Assembly: GCA_036744635.1 (NCBI GenBank)
Contig: DAIOHQ010000154.1
Span: 1 to 11,727 of the forward strand
Direction: 5' to 3'
DNA from: DAIOHQ01 sp036744635
Lineage (GTDB): Bacteria; Planctomycetota; Phycisphaerae; Tepidisphaerales; Tepidisphaeraceae
Length of the DNA stretch: 11,727 nt
Shown here piece by piece: positions 1-8,600 of the stretch. The position numbers and the translations under genes are program-made. How positions within the stretch are numbered: the stretch's first letter is position 1; the number at the start of each line of letters is the position of its first letter. Under the pieces are notes generated by a model, which worked only from the letters and a program-made list of their open reading frames with translations, did no database searches and had not been told where the DNA came from.

Positions 1-1
1 A

Positions 2-16
2 AGAGCATTATGCTCT
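2..16. repeat. short inverted repeat AGAGCA-TTA-TGCTCT
   Basis: A 6-bp perfect inverted repeat with a 3-nt centre lies at the left edge of the window, about 135 bp upstream of the isocitrate dehydrogenase start. It has no T-tract, so it does not look like a full intrinsic terminator. It could be an operator half-site pair, the end of a terminator for a gene outside the window, or chance. The rest of 17-151 shows no gene that I can support. Confidence 0.25.
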
Positions 17-151
17 CCTTCCGGCGCGCCCACCATTTGTGGGGAAGGTCAATCGCCAAAAATGAGCGCTACACCCCGCAACCATTGCCGCGGCCGCTTC
101 ACCCTTGGCATCCGCAAGTCGATGCATATAGTGGCAGCAAAGGTCAACTTC

Positions 152-1159
152 ATGCCCAAGCACACCATCGTTCTCATTCCCGGCGACGGCATCGGCCCGG
201 AAGTCACCGTCGCCACCAAACGCGTCATTGAAGCCGCCGGCCTGTCGGTCGAATGGGTCGAATTGCCCGCCGGCGCCACCGCCATCGAGCAGGGATTCGA
301 CAACGTCCTCCCCCAGCGCACCCTCGCCGCCATCAAGGCCCACAAAGTCGCACTCAAAGGGCCGGTCACCACGCCCGTCGGCAAGGGCTTTCGCTCGGTC
401 AACGTCCTCCTGCGCAAGAGCCTCAACCTCTACGCCGCCGTCCGCCCCGTGCGCACCTTGCCCGGCATCAAGACCCGCTTCGACAACATCGACATGGTGA
501 TCATCCGCGAGAACACCGAAGGCCTCTACAGCGGCATCGAAAATGAGGTGATTCCCGGCGTCGTCACCAGCCTGAAAGTCGCCACTGAGGCCGCCTGCAC
601 CCGCGTCTCGCGCTTCGCCTTCCGCTACGCCACCCGCCGTGGCCGCAAACGCATCACCGTCTTCCACAAGGCCAACATCATGAAGATGACCGATGGCCTG
701 TTCCTCGACTGCGCCCGCCGCATCCACGAAGAGGAATATCCCAATATTGAATACGAGGAAGTCATCATCGACGCCGGTTGCATGAAGCTCGTGCAGAACC
801 CCAGCCGCATGGACATGCTGCTGATGGAAAATCTCTACGGCGACCTGGTCTCCGACCTATGCGCCGGCCTGGTCGGCGGCCTGGGCTGCACGCCGGGCGC
901 CAACATCGGCGATGATGCCGCCGTCTTCGAGGCCGTTCACGGCTCGGCTCCCGACATCGCCGGCAAGGGCGTGGCCAATCCCCTGGCGTTGATCATGTCG
1001 GCGGTGATGATGCTCAACCACATCCACGAAGAAGCCATCGCCGCCAAAATCCGCGCCGCCTACGACGCCGTCCTCACCGAGGGAAAATCCCTCACCCGCG
1101 ACCTCGGCGGCTCCGCCGGCACCAACGCCTTCGCCGACGCGGTCATCGCAAACTTTTAG
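152..1159 (+). CDS. NAD-dependent isocitrate dehydrogenase (isocitrate/isopropylmalate dehydrogenase family)
   Basis: This 335-residue cytoplasmic enzyme of the beta-decarboxylating dehydrogenase family should oxidise isocitrate to 2-oxoglutarate in the TCA cycle. Visible motifs are the N-terminal IPGDGIGPEVT (residues 9-19), the substrate loop FRSVNVLLRK (80-89), RENTEGLYSG (119-128; Tyr126 probably catalytic), Lys173 in FHKANIMK, metal-ligand aspartates Asp207, Asp231 and Asp235 (IIDAGCM, NLYGDLVSDL), and the signature FEAVHGSAPDIAGKGVANP (259-277). The Asp-Ile pair in APDIAG, where NADP-specific bacterial Icd has Lys-Tyr (APKYAG), points to NAD as cofactor, and the tail (GKSLTRDLGG) resembles the mitochondrial IDH3 alpha subunit. 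The ATG at 152 is preceded by AAAGG at 139-143 with 8-nt spacing and begins exactly at the conserved MPKHTIVLIPGDG. An in-frame extension upstream to 62 has no family similarity. Isopropylmalate or homoisocitrate dehydrogenase is the alternative, but the nearby aconitase gene favours isocitrate. Confidence 0.9.
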   Translation: MPKHTIVLIPGDGIGPEVTVATKRVIEAAGLSVEWVELPAGATAIEQGFDNVLPQRTLAAIKAHKVALKGPVTTPVGKGFRSVNVLLRKSLNLYAAVRPVRTLPGIKTRFDNIDMVIIRENTEGLYSGIENEVIPGVVTSLKVATEAACTRVSRFAFRYATRRGRKRITVFHKANIMKMTDGLFLDCARRIHEEEYPNIEYEEVIIDAGCMKLVQNPSRMDMLLMENLYGDLVSDLCAGLVGGLGCTPGANIGDDAAVFEAVHGSAPDIAGKGVANPLALIMSAVMMLNHIHEEAIAAKIRAAYDAVLTEGKSLTRDLGGSAGTNAFADAVIANF

Positions 1160-1244
1160 AATCGGCCATCCATGGTTATCGGCCCACCCGTCGGCCGGCC
1201 GTCGGCTTATCTTCCCTCCAAAGCGGTCCGATAGACGTATTAGC

Positions 1245-1637
1245 ATGAACCTCTCAGCCGAAGAAATCGCGCAGATGATCGAGGCGGTCAACACCCCACG
1301 GCACGCCCGCGCTGACAAGCGCCGCGCCCCGCGCGTGGACCACGCCGGTCAGGTGCTGATCCAGCGCTTCGCCGATGGCCGCCCGCTTCCCGCCGAGACC
1401 GTCGAGATCCGCGACGTCTCGCAGCGCGGCATCTGCATCGTCTGCCGCTCGGCCATGGAGCCGGCCGAGCAATTCGTTCTGGCCCTGCCCCGCAAGTCCC
1501 AGACCCCGGTGCATTTTCTCTCCACCGTCATCCATTGCGAGCCGATGACCAACGCCTTCTTCCGCATCGGCGCTGAATTCACCTGCACCCTCCCCGACCG
1601 CTGCACCGACGCCCAAACCCCTCCGTCATCGAACTAA
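1245..1637 (+). CDS. PilZ-domain protein (putative cyclic-di-GMP binding)
   Basis: A 130-residue soluble protein with the two hallmarks of PilZ domains: an RxxxR motif (Arg26-Arg30 in DKRRAPRV) and, about 30 residues later, (D/N)xSxxG (Asp57-Ser59-Gly62 in IRDVSQRGI). The region after it (FVLALP...FLSTVIHCEP...FRIGAEF) has the alternating pattern of the PilZ beta-barrel and the usual late 'F-R-I-G-A-E-F' strand. Family knowledge: such stand-alone PilZ proteins bind c-di-GMP and act as adaptors in motility, polysaccharide or transcription control. The target here is unknown. The first 24 residues form a short helix-like lead. No clear Shine-Dalgarno sequence precedes the ATG at 1245. It lies 85 bp after isocitrate dehydrogenase on the same strand and is convergent with aconitase (40-bp gap), so it may be read through from the upstream gene. 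Confidence 0.85.
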   Translation: MNLSAEEIAQMIEAVNTPRHARADKRRAPRVDHAGQVLIQRFADGRPLPAETVEIRDVSQRGICIVCRSAMEPAEQFVLALPRKSQTPVHFLSTVIHCEPMTNAFFRIGAEFTCTLPDRCTDAQTPPSSN

Positions 1638-1677
1638 GCTCCGCCGCCTCCCAACATAGCACGGGGCTACCCGCCGG

Positions 1678-4536
<2,859 letters not shown>

Positions 4537-4540
4537 CCAT

Positions 4541-4560
4541 CCCCTCCGACCCCCTCCGAC
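4541..4560 (-). promoter_or_regulatory. tandem GGAGGGG-bearing decamer at the acnA ribosome-binding region
   Basis: Two perfect tandem copies of CCCCTCCGAC (plus strand) lie directly upstream of the first possible acnA ATG. Read on the minus strand they give repeated GGAGGGG, and the nearest GGAGG (4547-4543) sits 6 nt from the ATG at 4536. It is therefore a plausible Shine-Dalgarno sequence that favours the long start. It may instead be low-complexity DNA that merely resembles one. Confidence 0.4.
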
Positions 4561-4663
4561 CTCCCTCCGCCGCGCATTCTATGCGCCCCGCCCCCATACT
4601 CAACCGCCGCCACCCCTGTTCCCTTCGAGTGCAGCGCGCCATTCTTGCCGCCTCTCGCCCCTA

Positions 4664-4693
4664 CCCCCTCACCCGGTACTCCGGGAGAGGGCA
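4664..4693. repeat. GC-rich imperfect hairpin in the acnA/SDR divergent spacer
   Basis: Core arms CTCACCCGG (4668-4676) and CCGGGAGAG (4681-4689) pair around a TACT loop with one mismatch, and flanking C/G-runs (about 4654-4705) extend the pairing imperfectly. The phrase resembles the 'CCCTCACCC...CTCTCCC' intergenic repeat that I recall from many large bacterial genomes. It carries the GGTACTCCG core also found in other repeats of this window. No gene is visible in 4537-4816; the spacer holds this hairpin and the composite repeat beside it. Confidence 0.55.
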
Positions 4694-4707
4694 GGGGTGA
4701 GGGCGCA

Positions 4708-4776
4708 TTTCATCCGCGTTCATCTGCGGTTTCACCTTCTCAATTTCTCCGCGCTCTCCGCGTCTCTGCGGTGAAT
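4708..4776 (-). repeat. dispersed composite repeat, copy A
   Basis: Read on the minus strand, this stretch has a TCACCGCAGAGACGCGGAGA half followed by AACCGCAGATGAACGCGGAT-GAAATG. A diverged copy with the same order of halves lies at 8426-8504 on the plus strand. The two copies are therefore in opposite orientation and both intergenic. Each half is built from degenerate short units (CGCRGAG, CRCAGAT/CGCGGAT). No protein in any frame looks real here. Confidence 0.6.
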
Positions 4777-4816
4777 CCGCCTTGCGGCCAATCATCCTCT
4801 GGATTACAAAATCCCC

Positions 4817-5602
4817 ATGTCAGAATCCAACCATCCCCTGCAACTCGATCTTTCCAACCGCGTCGCCGTCGTCACCGGCGGGGCCGGCGAACTTGGCCGG
4901 GCCATCAGCCGCACCCTCGCCCGCTGCGGCGCCGCCGTCGCCATTCACTACTTCAACAGCCGCGAAGCCGCCCAGGCCCTGCGCGAGGAAATCATCTCCG
5001 CCGGCGGCCACGCCGCCACCGTGCAGGCCGACATCACCAAGCCCGAATCGATCGAGCAGATGCGCGCTGTCGTCGTCCGCGAGCTCGGCGACGCCGACAT
5101 CATCGTCAACAACGCCGTCACCCAATACGCCTGGACCAGCGTCCTGGAGCAGAGCTTCGCCGACTATGAAAGCCAGTTCCGCTCCTGCGTCCTGCAAAAC
5201 GTCGCCATGGCCAAGACTTTCGTCCCCCCCATGATCAAGAAGCGCTGGGGCCGGATCATCGCCACCAACACCGAATGCTCGATGCAGAACGCCCCCAACC
5301 AATCCGCCTACGTCTCCGGCAAGCGCGGCATGGATGGCCTGCTGCGCGTGCTGGCCAGGGAAATCGGCGAGCACCAGATCACCGTCAACCAGGTCGCCCC
5401 CGGCTGGATGATCAGCGACAAATACCGCACCCCCAGCGGTGTCGAGCGCCAGGAAGGATACGAGCGCAACGTCCCGCTGCGGCGCCGCGGCGAAGACCAG
5501 GACATCGCCAACGCCGTCGCCTTCCTCGCCTCCAACCTCGCCAATTTCATCACCGGCGTCTATCTCCCCGTCTGCGGCGGAAACGTCATGCCGGCGATTT
5601 GA
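4817..5602 (+). CDS. short-chain dehydrogenase/reductase, FabG-like
   Basis: A 261-residue classical SDR (Rossmann fold, NAD(P)H-dependent oxidoreductase), probably cytoplasmic. Motifs in order: TGGAGELG (20-27, cofactor-binding TGxxxGxG); ADIT (71-74, adenine-pocket Asp72); NNA (98-100, a shortened NNAG); Tyr165 and Lys169 in YVSGK; and NQVAPGWM (191-198), the PG turn after beta-6. The residue 13 before the catalytic Tyr, normally Ser, is Thr152 (NTECSM), with Ser155 three residues later. The HYFNSRE segment after beta-2 lacks an acidic NAD-selective residue, so NADP is likely. The substrate cannot be told; 3-oxoacyl-ACP reductase is only the closest general pattern. The ATG at 4817 has no good Shine-Dalgarno sequence. 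The gene follows the repeat-filled divergent spacer and converges on the small membrane protein gene across a large inverted repeat. Confidence 0.85.
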   Translation: MSESNHPLQLDLSNRVAVVTGGAGELGRAISRTLARCGAAVAIHYFNSREAAQALREEIISAGGHAATVQADITKPESIEQMRAVVVRELGDADIIVNNAVTQYAWTSVLEQSFADYESQFRSCVLQNVAMAKTFVPPMIKKRWGRIIATNTECSMQNAPNQSAYVSGKRGMDGLLRVLAREIGEHQITVNQVAPGWMISDKYRTPSGVERQEGYERNVPLRRRGEDQDIANAVAFLASNLANFITGVYLPVCGGNVMPAI

Positions 5603-5608
5603 TCGCGG

Positions 5609-5726
5609 CCTGAAACCTGAAACGTGAAACATGAAGAGCAAACTGCGTAATGCGTACTGCGTAAGGAATTCCTTACGCAGTACGCATTACTCCCGCCTCT
5701 TCATGTTTCACGTTTCAGGTTTCAGG
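5609..5726. repeat. large nested inverted repeat between convergent genes
   Basis: Two perfect levels of pairing are visible. The outer arms 5609-5638 and 5697-5726 are a 30-bp perfect inverted repeat built from CCTGAAA-type units (plus an extra TTTCAGG at 5727-5733). The inner 5647-5690 is a perfect 44-bp palindrome (22-bp arms, centre GGAATTCC). Between them are 8 and 6 unpaired bases. The element starts 6 bp after the SDR stop and contains the stop codon of the minus-strand membrane-protein gene (5722-5724). It could act as a bidirectional terminator or RNA-stabilising hairpin, or be a mobile REP/MITE-like unit. It has no classical U-tract. Confidence 0.9.
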
Positions 5727-6132
5727 TTTCAGGTTGTCCCCCCTCCTCCGTCTCCCCAACCACCTTCTCCTTCACCTTCGCCTCAGCGCGCTCCGAGCGG
5801 ATCTCCACCCGCAGCCGCCCGATCAGCGACATATACACATTGGCCACCCACACCAGCGCAAAGAAGGAAATCACATACCCAGTCCAGTCATGATAGATCA
5901 GCCGATATCCCGTCATGATCACGAATGCCAGCGTCACGTAATGGCTGAAGCAGTATTCACACGTGAAGAAGTAGAAGAATTTGCGCTTCACCAGCCTATC
6001 GCAGCGCTCGCTTTTGCGCTGGCAATACTCCCGCGCCTCCCTGAACACTTCTTCGTGCGTCACCGTCCACGTGATGCTCGCGATTGGAATCGCCAGGATG
6101 AACAACGCCACGATTTCTTGCCAGAATGTCAC
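5722..6132 (-). CDS. small integral membrane protein with CxxC motif
   Basis: I do not recognise the family with confidence. The 136-residue product has three predicted membrane segments: about 7-24 (VALFILAIPIASITWTV), 63-80 (SHYVTLAFVIMTGYRL) and 86-104 (YVISFFALVWVANVYMSL). A charged, Cys-containing loop (REAREYCQRKSERC, Cys37 and Cys44) and the CEYC motif (Cys58, Cys61) lie just before the second segment. A charged tail rich in Arg/Glu/Lys follows. The four cysteines suggest metal or disulphide chemistry, but no function can be assigned. The start is GTG at 6132, with GGTGAG upstream at 6-nt spacing on the minus strand. The last residues (QPET) and the stop are encoded by the inverted repeat, so the original C-terminus may have been altered by repeat insertion. 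Confidence 0.7.
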   Translation of the reverse strand: MTFWQEIVALFILAIPIASITWTVTHEEVFREAREYCQRKSERCDRLVKRKFFYFFTCEYCFSHYVTLAFVIMTGYRLIYHDWTGYVISFFALVWVANVYMSLIGRLRVEIRSERAEAKVKEKVVGETEEGGQPET

Positions 6133-6173
6133 TTGGACTCACCGTTGACGGAATCAAATGGCCACCTGGGTAG

Positions 6174-6293
6174 TGGGTCAGTTTGGGTGCCACAGGTCGG
6201 CGTACTCGCAGACCTGTGTCTTACTGCGTAGCTACGCGGCACAGGTCTCGGAGTACCGCGACTTGTGGCACCAAGAAATTTAAAACTGACCCA
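6174..6293. repeat. MITE-like inverted-repeat element with terminal repeats
   Basis: The ends carry an 11-bp perfect inverted repeat, TGGGTCAGTTT (6174-6184) and AAACTGACCCA (6283-6293). Inside, arms 6184-6218 and 6240-6273 are a second, near-perfect inverted repeat of about 34 bp (GGTGCCACAGGTC... against ...GACTTGTGGCACC). Each of these arms is itself partly palindromic (CACAGGTC...GACCTGTG). There is no coding capacity and the element fills the spacer between the divergent membrane-protein and DUF433 genes. The layout (short TIRs, internal hairpins, about 120 bp) suits a non-autonomous mobile element, though no clear target-site duplication was found. Confidence 0.75.
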
Positions 6294-6333
6294 TTGCCGC
6301 CACCTGCGATTATAACCGTCGATCAGCCGGATG

Positions 6334-6353
6334 TGCTATAATGAATTTCGAGG
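6334..6353 (+). promoter_or_regulatory. extended -10 promoter and Shine-Dalgarno for the DUF433-type gene
   Basis: TGCTATAAT (6334-6342) is a consensus extended -10 element (TGnTATAAT). A start site about 7 bp downstream would give a leader of roughly 10 nt containing GAGG (6350-6353), which lies 6 nt before the ATG at 6360. No convincing -35 box is seen, as is usual for extended -10 promoters. This is the best promoter in the window and it serves a frame-disrupted gene. Confidence 0.6.
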
Positions 6354-6359
6354 CTTGCG

Positions 6360-6696
6360 ATGACACTGACACTCGAACCCGATGTGCTGCCGATGAAAGC
6401 GGATGAAACCGGAATCGTGCGCGTGGGCGACACGCGTCATCACGCTGGAATCGTTGATCGAGTCGCACCAGCTTGGCATGACGCCACAGCAGATTGTCGA
6501 GGCCTTTCCTTCGCTTGAACTTGGAGACATCTTCATCGTTCTCGGCTACTACCTGCGCCATCCCCAGCACATCGAGGAATATCTGCACCAGCAGCGCCGG
6601 CGCGGCGATGGAAATAAAGCCCGCGCGGACACAGGATTCGACAGAGACACAATGCGGGCGCGCCTGCACGAACGTGCGCACAAAGTGGAAGCCTAA
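6360..6696 (+). pseudogene. frameshifted DUF433-family (antitoxin-like) gene
   Basis: The ATG at 6360 has a good ribosome-binding site and opens with MTLTLEPDVLPMKADETGIV, then RVGDTR to 6437, a typical DUF433 N-terminus. It then shifts frame and stops at 6518. The conserved remainder, VITLESLIESHQLGMTPQQI followed by VEAFPSLELGDIFIVLGYYL and RHPQHIEEYL, lies in the frame that runs to the stop at 6696. Compared with the family phrase G-x-T-R-V-T-L, the junction at about 6435-6441 (CGTCATCACG) has one base too many. Reassembled, the protein would be about 111 residues, normal for the family plus a basic tail. An internal ATG at 6403 could only give a version lacking the proper N-terminus. Family knowledge: DUF433 proteins often act as antitoxins beside a DUF5615 PIN-like toxin, but no toxin gene follows here. 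Sequencing or assembly error is the main alternative to true inactivation. Confidence 0.75.
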
Positions 6697-6716
6697 ACGT
6701 ATCGCCCTCTTGCTCC

Positions 6717-6778
6717 TGTCATCCTGAGGTACTCCGAAGGATCTGGCCCCGAACGTCGATCCAGCCAGATTCTTCGGG
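6717..6778 (+). repeat. degenerate copy of the TGTCATCCTGAGG hairpin repeat
   Basis: The left part, TGTCATCCTGAGGTACTCCG followed by AAGGATCTGG, matches the left arm of the complete copy at 9721-9748 with one difference. After a spacer, only AGATTCTTCGG (6767-6777) of the right arm remains before the sequence diverges. It sits between the DUF433 remnant and the radical SAM gene; nothing else is visible in 6697-6839. Confidence 0.7.
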
Positions 6779-6839
6779 TCCATTGAAAGCGAATGGGAGG
6801 CACAGCTAGTCTTTCTTCCCCTTTGACAGTCACAGCGCA

Positions 6840-8408
6840 ATGCCTGACATCCTCCTCACCACCCTCAACGCCAAATACATCCACGCCGCGTTCGGCCTGC
6901 GCTATCTCTTGGCCAACCTCGGCGAGCTGCAACCGCGGGCGAAAATCCTCGAATTCGACATCAACCAGCGCCCCATCGACATCCTTGAAGCCATCCTCGC
7001 GGCCAATCCGAAAATCGTCGGCATCGGCGTCTACATCTGGAACATCACCCAATCCACCCAGCTCGTCGCCGACCTCAAACGCCTCCGCCCCGACATCACC
7101 ATCATCCTCGGCGGCCCGGAAGTCAGCTACGAATCCGATGGCCAGCCCATCGTCCAAACTGCCGACTACATCATCACCGGCGAAGCCGACCTCGCCTTCG
7201 CACAACTCTGCCGCGCCCTGCTCTCAGGCGAGCAACCCGAGCACAAAATCATCCCCGCTCCCCTCCCCGACTTTTCCTATCCAAAATCCAAAACGATCGA
7301 AGGGCGCCCGACTCCAAAATCCCTCCTCCTCCCCTACCACCTCTACACCGAGCAGGATGCCAAACATCGCGTGATCTACGTCGAGGCCTCGCGCGGCTGC
7401 CCGTTCCAGTGCGAATTCTGCCTCTCCTCTCTCGACATCCCCGTGCGTAACGTGCCGCTGGAAGACTTTCTCGCGGCCATGCAATCCCTGCTCGATCGCG
7501 GCGTGCGCCAATTCAAGTTTGTCGACCGCACCTTCAACCTCAATCTCGCCATCGGCCAGGCCATCCTGCAATTCTTCCACAAGCGCTGGACGCCGGGATT
7601 GTTCCTGCACTTTGAAATGATTCCCGACCGCCTGCCCGCCGGCCTGCGCGAATGGATCCAAAAGTTCCCGCCCGGCGGCCTGCAATTCGAAGTGGGCATC
7701 CAAACCTTCAACGACGACGTCGCCAGGCGCATCAGCCGCCGCCAGGACAATTCCAGGGTCGCGGAAAACTTCCGCTTCCTGCGCGAGCAGACCGGCGTAC
7801 ACATCCACGCCGACCTGATCGTCGGCCTGCCCGGTGAAGATGTGGACAGCTTCGCCGCCGGCTTTGACAGACTGGTTGCCCTGCGCCCGCAGGAAATCCA
7901 GGTGGGCATCCTCAAGCGCCTGCGCGGCACGGCGATTGTCCGCCACGATGCCGAGTGGGGCATGGTCTACAGCCCGAGCCCACCCTACGAAATCCTGCAA
8001 ACCAACCAGATCGACTTTTCCACCATGCAGCGTCTCCGCCGCTTCGCCCGCTACTGGGACCTGGTGAGCAACAGCGGCAACTTCATCGAAACCATCCCCC
8101 TGCTGTGGAAAGATGGCTCCCCCTTCCACGCCTTTCTGAATTTCAGCGACTGGCTGCACGCCCGCTCCGGCGGCCGCACCCACGGCATCGCCCTCGACAA
8201 ACTCGCCGAGCTGCTCTTCAACCATCTCGTCGAGCTCGGCCAATCTTCGGAATTGGTCGCCCAATCCCTCGCCCAGGACTGGCTCCGCCCCGGCCGCCGC
8301 GACCTCCCGGAATTCCTCCGCCCCCACGTCCCCCAAACGCTCCCTCGAAACCGCGCCGGCTCCGTCTCCGCTCCCCCGCGCCAATCCCGCCACCTCGCCT
8401 CCCCGTAG
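6840..8408 (+). CDS. B12-binding-domain radical SAM protein (DUF4080-type)
   Basis: A 522-residue protein with an N-terminal Rossmann-like B12-binding domain (about 1-135: TTLNAKYIHAAFGLRYL, VGIGVYIWN, ILGGPEVSYE, ITGEAD). It is followed by a radical SAM core with the cluster motif CxxxCxxC (Cys187, Cys191, Cys194 in RGCPFQCEFC), FKFVDRTFN (225-233), LQFEVGIQTF (281-290), and HADLIVGLPGED (323-334). The C-terminal region (GILKRLRGTAI, RRFARYWDLVSNSGNF, about 355-495) resembles the DUF4080 extension. The [4Fe-4S] cluster and SAM generate a 5'-deoxyadenosyl radical, but the substrate is unknown. The DxHxxG cobalamin-ligand motif is not visible at the N-terminus (it reads KYIHAAFG), so cobalamin binding is uncertain. 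The last ~25 residues are Pro/Arg/Ser-rich and look non-conserved. No Shine-Dalgarno sequence precedes the ATG; the preceding 120 bp are repeat. Confidence 0.88.
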   Translation: MPDILLTTLNAKYIHAAFGLRYLLANLGELQPRAKILEFDINQRPIDILEAILAANPKIVGIGVYIWNITQSTQLVADLKRLRPDITIILGGPEVSYESDGQPIVQTADYIITGEADLAFAQLCRALLSGEQPEHKIIPAPLPDFSYPKSKTIEGRPTPKSLLLPYHLYTEQDAKHRVIYVEASRGCPFQCEFCLSSLDIPVRNVPLEDFLAAMQSLLDRGVRQFKFVDRTFNLNLAIGQAILQFFHKRWTPGLFLHFEMIPDRLPAGLREWIQKFPPGGLQFEVGIQTFNDDVARRISRRQDNSRVAENFRFLREQTGVHIHADLIVGLPGEDVDSFAAGFDRLVALRPQEIQVGILKRLRGTAIVRHDAEWGMVYSPSPPYEILQTNQIDFSTMQRLRRFARYWDLVSNSGNFIETIPLLWKDGSPFHAFLNFSDWLHARSGGRTHGIALDKLAELLFNHLVELGQSSELVAQSLAQDWLRPGRRDLPEFLRPHVPQTLPRNRAGSVSAPPRQSRHLASP

Positions 8409-8425
8409 CACGGGCAATTCAGTTT

Positions 8426-8504
8426 TATCACCGCGAGGGCGCGAGAGCGCGAAGAAGAATTGGTTTGGCCACAGATGGGGCACAGATCAGCACGGATGAA
8501 ATTT
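8426..8504 (+). repeat. dispersed composite repeat, copy B
   Basis: ATCACCGCGAGGGCGCGAGA continues into GCGCGAAGAAGAA and then CCACAGATGGGGCACAGATC followed by AGCACGGATGAAATTT. Order and spacing of the two halves match copy A at 4708-4776, which lies on the other strand, with many substitutions and a short length difference in the second half. It lies just downstream of the radical SAM stop. Confidence 0.6.
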
Positions 8505-8556
8505 GTAGGGTGGGCGTACTCGCCCACCGTTGCCGGATGGTGGGCGAGTACGCCCA
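8505..8556. repeat. palindromic repeat GTAGGGTGGGCGTACTCGCC
   Basis: Arms TGGGCGTACTCGCCCACC (8511-8528) and GGTGGGCGAGTACGCCCA (8539-8556) form a perfect 18-bp stem with a 10-nt loop (GTTGCCGGAT). Each arm is itself an inverted repeat (GGGCG-TACT-CGCCC), so it can fold either as one long hairpin or as two small ones. It abuts composite copy B directly. Its phrase is one I recall as a high-copy intergenic repeat in Planctomycetes-like genomes. Confidence 0.85.
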
Positions 8557-8572
8557 TCTTACATGTGATTGC

Positions 8573-8587
8573 TATAATCGCATTATA
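8573..8587. promoter_or_regulatory. mirror-image -10-like palindrome TATAATCGCATTATA
   Basis: Two TATAAT hexamers face each other on opposite strands (TATAAT-CGC-ATTATA). On the plus strand it is preceded by TGC, giving an extended -10 (8570-8578), but downstream on that strand there is no plus-strand gene, only the antisense of the minus-strand pair. It lies 13 bp beyond the stop of the 70-residue membrane protein. It could be a promoter for antisense RNA, part of a terminator, or an AT-rich chance palindrome. Confidence 0.3.
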
Positions 8588-8600
8588 TCCGCCAGCCCAA

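Noticed and set aside
1160..1244. GC-rich palindromic patch CGGCCGGCCG as a terminator after isocitrate dehydrogenase
   Set aside because: Pairing is only 5 bp per arm with no T-tract, which is expected by chance at this GC content.
4820..5641. A 273-codon open frame on the minus strand
   Set aside because: It is the antisense of the SDR gene, with Gly/Asp/Val-rich shadow composition; the plus strand shows clear SDR motifs.
6717..6778. Transcription attenuator or riboswitch ahead of the radical SAM gene
   Set aside because: The sequence matches another repeat copy at 9721-9798 and has lost its right arm, so a dispersed repeat explains it better.
7224..8483. A 419-codon open frame on the minus strand
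   Set aside because: Antisense shadow of the radical SAM gene, Gly/Ala/Glu/Val-rich and motif-free.
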